From: Sphingomonas lacusdianchii
Lineage (GTDB): Bacteria; Pseudomonadota; Alphaproteobacteria; Sphingomonadales; Sphingomonadaceae
Length of the DNA: 63,694 bases
Direction: 5' to 3'
Assembly (NCBI RefSeq): GCF_022664395.1
Contig: NZ_JAKRET010000017.1
Coordinates: 1-63,694 of the forward strand
The translations under genes and the position numbers were made by a program. The notes beneath the pieces were generated by a model. The model searched no databases. It was not told the DNA's origin and saw only the letters and a program-made list of their open reading frames with translations. Shown here in pieces: positions 17,258 to 24,568 of the stretch. Every line of letters begins with the position of its first letter. Position 1 is the stretch's first letter.

Positions 17258-18753
17258 CGCCCAGCCTCGCGCGTCATGCGGCGCAGCGTTGGACCATCGG
17301 CGGGTTGATCAAAGCCGAACCGCACCCGCTCACCCTTGCGATACCCACGCACCAACGCGGGATCGGCGACGCGGAACGTCATTGTCATGGCCGGCCAGCC
17401 GATCGCCGGAACGGGCTGATGGGACAGGGTGACGGAACTGCGATCGATCGCCTCGATGCTGCCGACCGTCTCGTAGATCGACGCGGTGGGTTTCACGGCC
17501 GGCTTTGTTGCGGGTGACGCTTCGACACCAATCGGACGCGCATCGAGGCCAGCGAGGCTCGCTTCGGAGTCGATCAGGAACTGGCCCGACGCGACAACCT
17601 TCTCACCCTCGGTCAGGCCGGCGACTATCTCGGTTTTGCCGCCGCCTTCTGCGCCAGTGCGAACCTCGGCGGGTCGAAAGCGTCCACCCGGCCCTGCCAA
17701 CATGACGAGTGTGCGCCGGCCGGTCCGGATCACGGCCTCACTCGGAACAAGGAGTGCATCGCGGCTCCCCTGGTCGAGCGCCACGCTGGCGAACATACCG
17801 GGGCGCAACCGGCCGGCACGGTTGGGGAGCTCGACGCGGATTGTGAGCGTGCGGCTCGCTGCCTCGGCCTGGGGCAGGATCGCAGCGATGCGGCCCCTGA
17901 AGCTTTCGCCCGGGAAAGCCGCCAGCGTGGCGATGACGGGCGTGCCGATCCGCAGGTTTCCTGCGAGGGCCTCAGGGACAGCCGCGTTCAGCCACACGGT
18001 GGCGAGGCCGTTCACCTCCGCCAGTGTCTGTCCTTGCGCGACCGTCATCCCCTGTCGGACGCCGAGCGTCTTGATGACGCCCCCCACGGGCGTGCTGATC
18101 GTCGTCACACCTTGCGGTCGGCCGCGCCACTCCGCCGATGCAATCGATCCGGCGGGCATCCCGAGAAGCAACAGGCGCTCTCGTGCCGCCCGCGTGAGCC
18201 CGGCATCCCCGGTGCGGCGCACGGCGAGATACTCCGCCTGCGCGCCCGCCCATTCGGGCACAAGGATATCGGCGAGCGGGGCGCCTGCCGGCACGACATC
18301 GCCTGGCGCGCGCGCATAGACGCGCTGAACGAAGCCGCCGCTGCGTGCCTGCACGACCGCAACGTTGCGGTCATTGAACTCGATGCTGCCGGTTGCCGAG
18401 GCCGAGTTTGACAACGATCCGCGTTCGACCGTGACGATCCGCGCGCCGAGCCGCTGGAGGCTGGCCGGATCGATCGCTACGCCCGGTGCGGCGCTACCGC
18501 CTGCGCCCTCGTCGGCATAGCGGGGGATCAGTTTCATCCCCATCGACGAGAGACCCGGGCCGTCGTGCCGCTCCCCCGGGATCATCGGATCATACCAGTA
18601 GAGGATCTTCTTCTGCGGGGCTGGGGATGCCGTTTGATCGGCAGCCGAGGACGTGCCAAGTTTCGCGAGCCCGAAGCCCACGCCCCCTGCGACCAGCACC
18701 AGCGCGCTTACCGCGGTGACAAGGCGGGCGCGGGTAATGGTAGTGTCGCTCAT
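17254..18753 (-). CDS. cusB: RND periplasmic adaptor CusB with fused CusF domain
   Basis: A 499-residue membrane fusion protein. After an N-terminal anchor it has a heavy-metal-binding segment (YWYDPMIPGERHDGPGLSSM, about 50-70). Hairpin, lipoyl and barrel domains follow (GGFVQRVYARAPGDVVPAG and VGGVIKTLGVRQGMTVAQ). The last 75 residues form a CusF domain with QPVPAIGWPAMTMTFRV. It links CusA to CusC and supplies metal. It overlaps neighbours by four bases on both sides. The C-terminal CusF fusion plus a separate cusF gives two chaperone domains per operon. Confidence 0.92.
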   Translation of the reverse strand: MSDTTITRARLVTAVSALVLVAGGVGFGLAKLGTSSAADQTASPAPQKKILYWYDPMIPGERHDGPGLSSMGMKLIPRYADEGAGGSAAPGVAIDPASLQRLGARIVTVERGSLSNSASATGSIEFNDRNVAVVQARSGGFVQRVYARAPGDVVPAGAPLADILVPEWAGAQAEYLAVRRTGDAGLTRAARERLLLLGMPAGSIASAEWRGRPQGVTTISTPVGGVIKTLGVRQGMTVAQGQTLAEVNGLATVWLNAAVPEALAGNLRIGTPVIATLAAFPGESFRGRIAAILPQAEAASRTLTIRVELPNRAGRLRPGMFASVALDQGSRDALLVPSEAVIRTGRRTLVMLAGPGGRFRPAEVRTGAEGGGKTEIVAGLTEGEKVVASGQFLIDSEASLAGLDARPIGVEASPATKPAVKPTASIYETVGSIEAIDRSSVTLSHQPVPAIGWPAMTMTFRVADPALVRGYRKGERVRFGFDQPADGPTLRRMTREAGR

Positions 18754-19980
18754 CGATCGGCGCTCCCGAAGGTAATGGTGAGGCGGACAGAGTCTGCGGC
18801 GACGAGCGCCTCACGGTCGAGCACGGTCAGCTCGGCGTCGGCGAGCGCGGTCTTGGCTTCGATGGCATCCGCAAGACTCGCGCGACCGGCAGAGTAGCTC
18901 GCTATCTCCAGATCGGCTCGCTTCCGAGCGAGCGGAAGGAGCACGTCGCGCGCGCGCTGCCATTGGCTGTGATGCATTTGGTGGTCCGCCAGCGCGGCCT
19001 CCAGATCGGCTGCCAATGTGCGCCGGGTTTCTTCGCGCGCGGCCTCGGCCTGCGCCTGTGCGGATTTGCGGGCTTCGATGCGCGGGTTCTGACGCGATCG
19101 AGCGAACAGCGGCAGGCTCATCGAAACTCCCGCCGACACCATGTCGCCATACCGGGGGTCACGGCGTTGATAAGCTACCTCTACCCCCCCAATCGGGTCG
19201 CTTCTCCGCTCGCGCCGCATCCACGTCGGCCTGGGCGCGCTGAATACCGGCCTCGGCGAGAACCATGTCGGAGTGAAGGCTGAGCGCGTCCCGCAGCCGC
19301 GCCGGAGCCAGATCGATCGCGGGCATATCGCCGGCAATCTCGGGCGCCGATACGCCGGTCCAGCGAGCCAGCATCGCGCGGGCGCGCGCAACGGCGGCCA
19401 TCAACTCGTCGCGGCGGTCGTCGAGTGCCGCGATCTCCTGATCGGTCGTCAGTGTCTGACCAGGGCGGACCGAACCGGTCGTCACGGCGGCCCGCGCAGC
19501 GGAAGGGAGAGATCGAAGGAATAGCAGAACGGTGTCGAGGGCAGCTAGTCGACGCTCGGCATAAGCAAGGTCGATCCATGCCTGCCCCGCTCCCAATCGC
19601 ACCTCCCGGAGCTTGGTCGCTTGCGATGCTTCTGCCGTTGCGATCACGGCGCGTGCCTGCGCTTGCGCGGCATGACGCTTGGCAAGGTTGGGTAGGTCCT
19701 GTTGGAAACCGACACGCCCCATCGTCATGTCGTCTCTGGATAGGGAGAAGGCGGGTGGCCCAGAGACAGGATAATTCTCGATTCCGATCGACACACGGGG
19801 GTCCGGAAGGCTTCCCGCCGCACGTGCATCGGCTTGGGCGGCGCTGACCCCCGCGCGACCGGCAACCGCTCCCGGGGCGTTGGCAACCGCATCGCGCAGC
19901 GCTTGGTCATAGGTAAGTGTCTGCGCGTGCGCGGCGCTCGTCGTGAGCGCGGCGACCGCGAGCATCATGGATGCGCGCAT
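18750..19980 (-). pseudogene. cusC: Outer-membrane channel CusC, frameshifted
   Basis: A TolC-like outer-membrane factor split by one frameshift. The first part (19980 down to about 19190) has a signal peptide (ALTTSAAHAQ) and normal family sequence up to AEKRPDW. The second part continues in another frame with VEVAYQRRDPRYGDMVSAGVSMSLPLF to 18750. The break is a run of seven G (C at 19184-19190); six G would join DWG-VEVAY seamlessly into about 410 residues. A homopolymer error, a real one-base insertion or slippage can each explain it. The gene is first of cusCBAF, all overlapping by four bases. Confidence 0.85.
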
Positions 19981-20009
19981 CCCTCTAGTCCCTTCATGTC
20001 ATAATGATG

Positions 20010-20041
20010 GCCGGGCTCCAAATGGTTGATCGGAGCCCGGC
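20010..20041 (-). terminator. Strong hairpin before cusC
   Basis: GCCGGGCTCC (20010-20019) and GGAGCCCGGC (20032-20041) form a perfect 10-base stem around 12 bases, between the small secreted protein gene and cusC. On the transcribed strand no T run follows. It is more likely an attenuator or mRNA-processing hairpin within the operon than a full terminator. Confidence 0.5.
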
Positions 20042-20061
20042 ACCTGTTCAGGCTCGCCAGC

Positions 20062-20313
20062 TTAAGTTGACTGGCCGCCCTTCATTGACATGCAGGCGTC
20101 GCGACCGCGTTCCATCATCGGGCACACGCAGGCGCTCGACTGGGGAACGTCCGTAACCCATACGCGACGTGGGGCTTGAAGCGGCGCCCGCGGGCCCGGC
20201 TGGTAATTGGAACGCCACTCCCAATGACCATTGCTTTTATTTTCAGATGTGGCCGCCGTCGCTGCCGACGCGGCGAGGCTAGCGGCAAATACCGCCAAGA
20301 TGAACGTTTTCAT
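20062..20313 (-). CDS. Small secreted protein of the copper cluster
   Basis: An 83-residue protein with a clear signal peptide (MKTFILAVFAASLAASAATA). The mature part of about 60 residues contains GHWEWRSNYQPGPRAPLQAP and, near the end, SACVCPMMERGRDACMSM. The Cys and Met residues near the C-terminus could bind Cu(I). ATG 20313 is chosen for the signal peptide; a longer start four codons upstream exists. I do not recognise a named family. Confidence 0.65.
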   Translation of the reverse strand: MKTFILAVFAASLAASAATAATSENKSNGHWEWRSNYQPGPRAPLQAPRRVWVTDVPQSSACVCPMMERGRDACMSMKGGQST

Positions 20314-20395
20314 GTCACTTTCCAATTTGATCGAGATTTAAAATCGGCAGAGCCGCAACCGGCGAACGGCTGCAGCCTGACACGGCTTGACTCGA

Positions 20396-20752
20396 TCAAA
20401 CGGTAGGCGGTTCGGGCTCGGGAGCGACGTTGAGGCCGGCAAGTGCCCGGCTGGCAGGCCAGATAACGATTTGAGATGCGATCGAGCGCTTCAGCACTCT
20501 TGCCGGCTTCTCAAACGTCATGGGAACAACGCATCCCATTTGGGCGATACACGCCAGCGTCAGTCCTTTGCATGGGTGTTCCGATGACGGATCCGGGGTC
20601 GCCATACCCGCGCAATCCATGCGGGATGGGGTGACATGGCTCATCGCCATCTTGGGTGAGAGCGATGGGCCGGCCGCATACGCAATTCCTTGGCCCAAAA
20701 GGCCAAGCAACGCTCCAACAAGAAGCAAGAGAGAAAGACGAGCTTTCAACAC
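20396..20752 (-). CDS. Hypothetical secreted Cys/Met-containing protein
   Basis: About 118 residues if started at the GTG at 20752; TTG 20749 also fits. The start gives a long hydrophobic leader (LSLLLLVGALLGLLGQGIAYAAG) followed by a segment with MAMSHVTPSRMDCAGM and HPCKGLTLACIAQMGC. The open frame extends to 20857, but those residues look random. A candidate promoter TTGACC, 19 bases, TAGTAT lies directly upstream, leaving almost no leader RNA. Cys, His and Met residues suggest metal binding. No named family is recognised. Confidence 0.55.
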   Translation of the reverse strand: MLKARLSLLLLVGALLGLLGQGIAYAAGPSLSPKMAMSHVTPSRMDCAGMATPDPSSEHPCKGLTLACIAQMGCVVPMTFEKPARVLKRSIASQIVIWPASRALAGLNVAPEPEPPTV

Positions 20753-20865
20753 CCGGATACTATCCCAATTGTCAACGCCGAGGTCAATACGGGTGGTTTG
20801 CCGGGTGCCGTAGTGCCGGCATGAAGCGCCGGGGAAGATTTGCCGCTCACAAGACAACCTGTCGT

Positions 20866-21318
20866 TTAGGCGCCGTGGCTAGCAAAGACACGCCGGCCAG
20901 CGGCACCGAACGCAATGACGTCATAGGGCTGGGTTCTCATGCCGGGCACCTCCATGCCCGGTGAGCCCATCGGCATTCCGGCCACGGCCAAGCCGCGCAC
21001 GCCTTTAGGATGCTGGGCCAGCGCGCGCTTCATGTCCGCGATCGGGACATGTCCCTCAAACGCCATGCCGTCGATGATCGCGGTATGGCAGGACGCGAGG
21101 TCAGCGGGCAGGCCGATCTTACGCTGCAGCACCTCACGGCGATCATCGTCGATGATCTGGACCTTGCGGCCGAACTGCTGACGCACCTGCGCCGCCCATT
21201 TCTCGCAACAGCCGCAACCCGGATCGCGGTGCATGGCGATGTCGGCCGCGGCCGATGCGACCGCTGGGATGGTCATTAGCAAGGCGGCGACGGCGCCACG
21301 AACACCATTCTTCATCAT
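20866..21318 (-). CDS. DUF411 periplasmic metal-binding protein
   Basis: A 150-residue exported protein. After the signal peptide it has MHRDPGCGCCEKWAAQV, the DUF411 signature with a thioredoxin-like CGCC site. ASCHTAIIDGMAFEGHVP follows, then a Gly/Met-rich tail with GMPMGSPGMEVPGM. DUF411 (CopG-like) proteins accompany copper-resistance genes and are thought to handle Cu(I) in the periplasm. AGGAGCTGATG precedes the start. It follows the DUF305 gene after a stem-loop. Confidence 0.88.
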   Translation of the reverse strand: MMKNGVRGAVAALLMTIPAVASAAADIAMHRDPGCGCCEKWAAQVRQQFGRKVQIIDDDRREVLQRKIGLPADLASCHTAIIDGMAFEGHVPIADMKRALAQHPKGVRGLAVAGMPMGSPGMEVPGMRTQPYDVIAFGAAGRRVFASHGA

Positions 21319-21336
21319 CAGCTCCTAAAAGGAAAT

Positions 21337-21376
21337 CCCCGCCCTGCCGGGGGGTAGGGGGATCGACAGGGCGGGG
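21337..21376 (-). terminator. Intercistronic stem-loop between DUF305 and DUF411 genes
   Basis: CCCCGCCCTG (21337-21346) pairs perfectly with CAGGGCGGGG (21367-21376) around 20 bases. On the transcribed strand the stem is followed by ATTTCCTTTT. It may be a leaky terminator that lowers expression of DUF411 and cus genes relative to DUF305. Confidence 0.5.
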
Positions 21377-21386
21377 CAGCGCTCCC

Positions 21387-21779
21387 TTATTGCGGGCGCT
21401 TGCCGTGCTTGCTGAGCCACGCCTGCAGCTCGGCAATATCCTTTTCCTGTTTCGTGATCGTCATCTGCGCCATGCGCTTGGTCTCGGCGTCGCGCGCGTC
21501 ACGCACCGCAACGCGCGACATGGCGATGGCGCCTCGGTGATGCTCGATCATCTTGCGCGTCCACATTTCGGCCGCGTCGCCCTGCTTGGCCGCCATCATC
21601 TTCTGATGCATGTCCATCTCGGCCTGGCCGTAGGGATTGCCGGCCATCATGCCCGCCATGTCGTCGTGGTTCATGCCGGCCATCTGACCGTGGTTCATGC
21701 CCTGCATTCCGCCGCTCTGCTGCGCGAGGGCGGGCGTGGCGAGCAGCGCCAAAGCTGCGAATGTTGGTGCGAAGCGCAT
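21387..21779 (-). CDS. DUF305 Met-rich periplasmic protein
   Basis: A 130-residue protein with signal peptide (ALLATPALAQ) and a Met/His-rich stretch (MQGMNHGQMAGMNHDDMAGM). The DUF305 core holds RKMIEHHRGAIAMSRVAV and a helix with MAQMTITKQEKDIAEL. It is probably a periplasmic copper-binding four-helix protein, like CopM. Its own copy of the copper-region promoter motif lies at 21805-21833, so it may head the transcript running through DUF411 to cusCBAF. Confidence 0.85.
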   Translation of the reverse strand: MRFAPTFAALALLATPALAQQSGGMQGMNHGQMAGMNHDDMAGMMAGNPYGQAEMDMHQKMMAAKQGDAAEMWTRKMIEHHRGAIAMSRVAVRDARDAETKRMAQMTITKQEKDIAELQAWLSKHGKRPQ

Positions 21780-21804
21780 TATTGATCTCCCTGGGTTCTA
21801 AGAC

Positions 21805-21833
21805 TTCTACGCGTGCGAGGCGGCTATCCCTCA
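21805..21833 (-). promoter_or_regulatory. Copper-region ECF promoter, DUF305 copy
   Basis: On the minus strand: TGAGGGAT, 13 bases, GCGTAGAA. It ends 26 bases before the DUF305 start. The block pair and spacing match five other copies in this region. Confidence 0.7.
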
Positions 21834-21912
21834 CCCGGGGTGCTAGAACGCGCGAGAAATTGTCAGGAAACAGGACTTTATTTCCGAGGGCTACGCTCCT
21901 GAGCCGCGTATA

Positions 21913-22650
21913 TTATGCCTCGATCACGATGTTGCGACGCCGCGTTTTGGGCCATCGCATGTAGAGAAGCACTGCCCCCCCTAACCAAAGCGCAAGCCCA
22001 CCGATCGCGAAGGCGAGCAGCCAGGGCGTGTTGAAGTTCTCGTGATTCGTCCAATCCATGATGTGAAGGCCCCAGAAGAAGTCGTAGAGCCGCCAAGTGC
22101 CGGTTCGGACAGCCGAGATCCGACCGGTGTCGGCCGCGACAAAGACGCGGGTGGAATCGAGGTCGGCGAACGCGACGCGCCAGGCGGGGAGCGTGCCGCG
22201 ATATTCGGGGCTGGCGCGCTCGATCCGCTCTACCTTCGCCGCTGGTCGAGCACCGCCACGCCATGCCAAACGCGCGATCTCCTCGGCCTCACGAGCCGTT
22301 GGTGCTGGCAGCGCTTGGCCCGTCGCGGCGTCGAACAGGCGCGTTCCCTTGGCTGTCGCGACCTCGGCGACCGGGCGGCCAAGCCACATGCGATAGGTGA
22401 TGGCCTCGATGGGCGCATCTGCTGCGCCTACGATCGCCGATGGTGGGGCGAACGTGCTGCCGCGGGGAAGGGGCGCCGCGGCTTTGCGGTCAACGAGGTG
22501 ATCGCCATGCACCCGATCGATCGGCAGGAAGCTCATCAGGGCGCCGCTTGCGAACCATAGCAGGAGCTGCGCGCCGATGATGATCGCGAGCCATTTGTGC
22601 GTGCGGCTCGCGAGTAGATGCAGCCTCAGTTTCGCGCTTTTCAGAACCAC
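21913..22650 (-). CDS. PepSY-type membrane protein
   Basis: A 245-residue protein with an N-terminal helix (WLAIIIGAQLLLWFASGALMSFLP), a periplasmic PepSY-like region and two C-terminal helices around TWRLYDFFWGLHIMDW and LLAFAIGGLALWLGGAVLLY. The WGLHIMDWT segment with nearby His recalls PepSY-associated proteins, some of which bind heme or act in metal reduction. The start is GTG at 22650. It follows the cytochrome c gene in the copA operon, which suggests a redox role. Confidence 0.75.
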   Translation of the reverse strand: MVLKSAKLRLHLLASRTHKWLAIIIGAQLLLWFASGALMSFLPIDRVHGDHLVDRKAAAPLPRGSTFAPPSAIVGAADAPIEAITYRMWLGRPVAEVATAKGTRLFDAATGQALPAPTAREAEEIARLAWRGGARPAAKVERIERASPEYRGTLPAWRVAFADLDSTRVFVAADTGRISAVRTGTWRLYDFFWGLHIMDWTNHENFNTPWLLAFAIGGLALWLGGAVLLYMRWPKTRRRNIVIEA

Positions 22651-22675
22651 TCCTCCCTCAACCTCGTCGCCGGGG

Positions 22676-23272
22676 TCACTTCATACCCGGCATGTCCTTC
22701 ATCATCTCGTCGTGATCGGCCGGGGCGCTCGCGACCAGTGCCTTATACTGTTCGGGCGTCATGCCGGGGAGCTTGCGGACGAACGCGACCATATTCCAAA
22801 TTAGGGGGTCGGGATGCGTCTTGCCCCATGCCGGCATGGCGCTGAGCTTCACCCCGTGCTTGATGATCCAGAATTGCTGGGCGGGGGTGAGATCTTGAGC
22901 GCGCGCGAGTTCCGGCGCCTGTGGATAGAGGCCCTGGCTCATCTCGGATTTCTCGACGCCGGGGCCGAGATGGCAACCGGAACACATTTCTCCGTAAAGG
23001 CCCGCGCCGACTGACACGCGCTGCGCCGATGCCAGATCGGCCGGGGGTGTTATGCCGCGCGCGCGTGCCTCAATCGACCGATCGCGCAGGCGTTCGAGCA
23101 TTGAATAGACCGCCGGCGTGTGCGGTTCGTCGGCCGCGATGTTATACACGCCAAGGTAGATAAACGCGGCTGCGCCCAGCGCCAGGACGATCGCCAGGGC
23201 GCCTACGAACGGCAGGCTCGGGAAGTGCTGCCTTATCGAGCGCCTGCCGTCTTGAGCCATCTGTTCCTCCAT
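22676..23272 (-). CDS. Membrane-anchored cytochrome c
   Basis: A 198-residue protein with one N-terminal helix (VGALAIVLALGAAAFIYLGVY) and a periplasmic cytochrome c domain. It has one heme site CSGCH and a possible Met ligand in KLSAMPAWGKTH. A Met/His-rich tail (DHDEMMKDMPGMK) may bind copper. It lies three bases after copB, ahead of the PepSY gene. It could carry electrons to or from the multicopper oxidase CopA; this is inferred from order only. Confidence 0.85.
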   Translation of the reverse strand: MEEQMAQDGRRSIRQHFPSLPFVGALAIVLALGAAAFIYLGVYNIAADEPHTPAVYSMLERLRDRSIEARARGITPPADLASAQRVSVGAGLYGEMCSGCHLGPGVEKSEMSQGLYPQAPELARAQDLTPAQQFWIIKHGVKLSAMPAWGKTHPDPLIWNMVAFVRKLPGMTPEQYKALVASAPADHDEMMKDMPGMK

Positions 23273-23275
23273 CGA

Positions 23276-24568
23276 TCAGAACCAGACACGAACGCCGGCG
23301 ACGATGCTCTTGGACGTTGCGCGATCCCCATCGGCGCGCGCGTAGCGGGCGGTGTCGCCGAAGCGGCGATCCCATGACACGCCGACATAGGGGGCGAACT
23401 CGCGCCGGATCTCATAACGCAGCCGCAATCCAAGCTCGGCGTTGGATAGGCCCGATCCGATCCGGTTTTCCGGCACGTCCTGCGCAGCGAAATTGAGCTC
23501 GGCGCGCGGTTGCAGGATCAGCCGCTGGGTGATGCGCTGGTCGTAATAGCCCTCAAGCCGCCCTAGCAGGTCGCCCTTGTTGGACAGGAATACCGCGCCC
23601 TCTAGCTCGAAGAAGCCCGGTGCCAGCCCCTCCAGCCCGACGGTCGCATAGGTGCGTTTCGGGGACGGCCCCAAATCCTGGCGGACACCCGCTTGTAGAT
23701 TGAAATAAGGGCCAATGGTCCGGCTATAGAGCGCCTGCACCTCGGCGCTCTCGATGCCCTCGCGGAAGGCTCCCTCGCCCTCAGACTTGATGAAGAGGCG
23801 GTTGATGTCACCCCCGAACCACGCCTCGCCATCCCAGCGATAGCCGTCACGACCGTTGCGGAATTGATACTCAGCGAGGTTCAATAGCACCTGGCTGAAG
23901 TTTTGACCGCCGTGATGCTGCTGAAGGTGATGGCGACCCATCGCCATCGCGTCCGCGCCGTAAACGCTGTCGGCCGCATGGTCGGTCGGCAGGGGCGGGG
24001 CGGGGGCGTTTCCTGCGGGAAGCGCGGTGCCAGTCTGCTGCACCCCATCGGCCGCCATGCCTGGCATTCCGGCCATTCCCGACATGCCCTGCATGTCGTG
24101 GCCGCTGTGCTGGTCGGCTGGCATGGTCATCCCCGGCATCGCCGAATGGTCCATGCCCTGCATCGGCTGCTGGGAGCCCTGAGGGACCGTTTGGCCGTTT
24201 CCGGGCATCTGCATCCCCGGCATGGCTTCCATGCCCTGCTGTGAGCCCTGCGGAGCCGCATGGTCCATGCCGGGCATAGACGAGTGATCCATGCCCGGCA
24301 TGGTCCCGTGATCCATACCATTCATGCCGGCCGTTGGCGCGGCGCGGCGTTTCGTCGTCGAAGCTGATGGTCGCCTCGCAGGAGCTGACCTAGTCTTGGC
24401 CGGCTTGCCTTTGGCCGTGGGCTTCACCACCGGCTTCTTTTTCGCAGGCATCGGCATGGTCATGCCCGGCATTGCCGAATGATCCATGCCCTGCATCGAC
24501 TGAGCGGCGACAGGACCGGCGATGCCGAGCATGGTGGTGGCGGCGAGCGCCGCGGTCAGCCGGTTCAT
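23276..24568 (-). CDS. copB: Copper-resistance outer-membrane protein CopB
   Basis: A 430-residue protein. Residues 1-22 form the signal peptide. Residues about 23-220 are a low-complexity Met/His/Pro region with many MDHS-MPGM units that can bind Cu(I). The C-terminal 200 residues are the CopB beta-barrel domain, ending in aromatic GVRVWF as outer-membrane proteins do. ATG 24568 overlaps the CopA stop; the longer open frame reaches into CopA and is rejected. The basic Lys/Ala stretch near 50-90 is unusual for the family. Confidence 0.9.
   Translation of the reverse strand: MNRLTAALAATTMLGIAGPVAAQSMQGMDHSAMPGMTMPMPAKKKPVVKPTAKGKPAKTRSAPARRPSASTTKRRAAPTAGMNGMDHGTMPGMDHSSMPGMDHAAPQGSQQGMEAMPGMQMPGNGQTVPQGSQQPMQGMDHSAMPGMTMPADQHSGHDMQGMSGMAGMPGMAADGVQQTGTALPAGNAPAPPLPTDHAADSVYGADAMAMGRHHLQQHHGGQNFSQVLLNLAEYQFRNGRDGYRWDGEAWFGGDINRLFIKSEGEGAFREGIESAEVQALYSRTIGPYFNLQAGVRQDLGPSPKRTYATVGLEGLAPGFFELEGAVFLSNKGDLLGRLEGYYDQRITQRLILQPRAELNFAAQDVPENRIGSGLSNAELGLRLRYEIRREFAPYVGVSWDRRFGDTARYARADGDRATSKSIVAGVRVWF

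Noticed and set aside
19184..19190. Programmed frameshifting as the sole explanation for the cusC break
   Set aside because: No stimulatory structure or slippery heptamer of the usual kind is evident. A homopolymer error or insertion is as likely, so it is kept only as a possibility.
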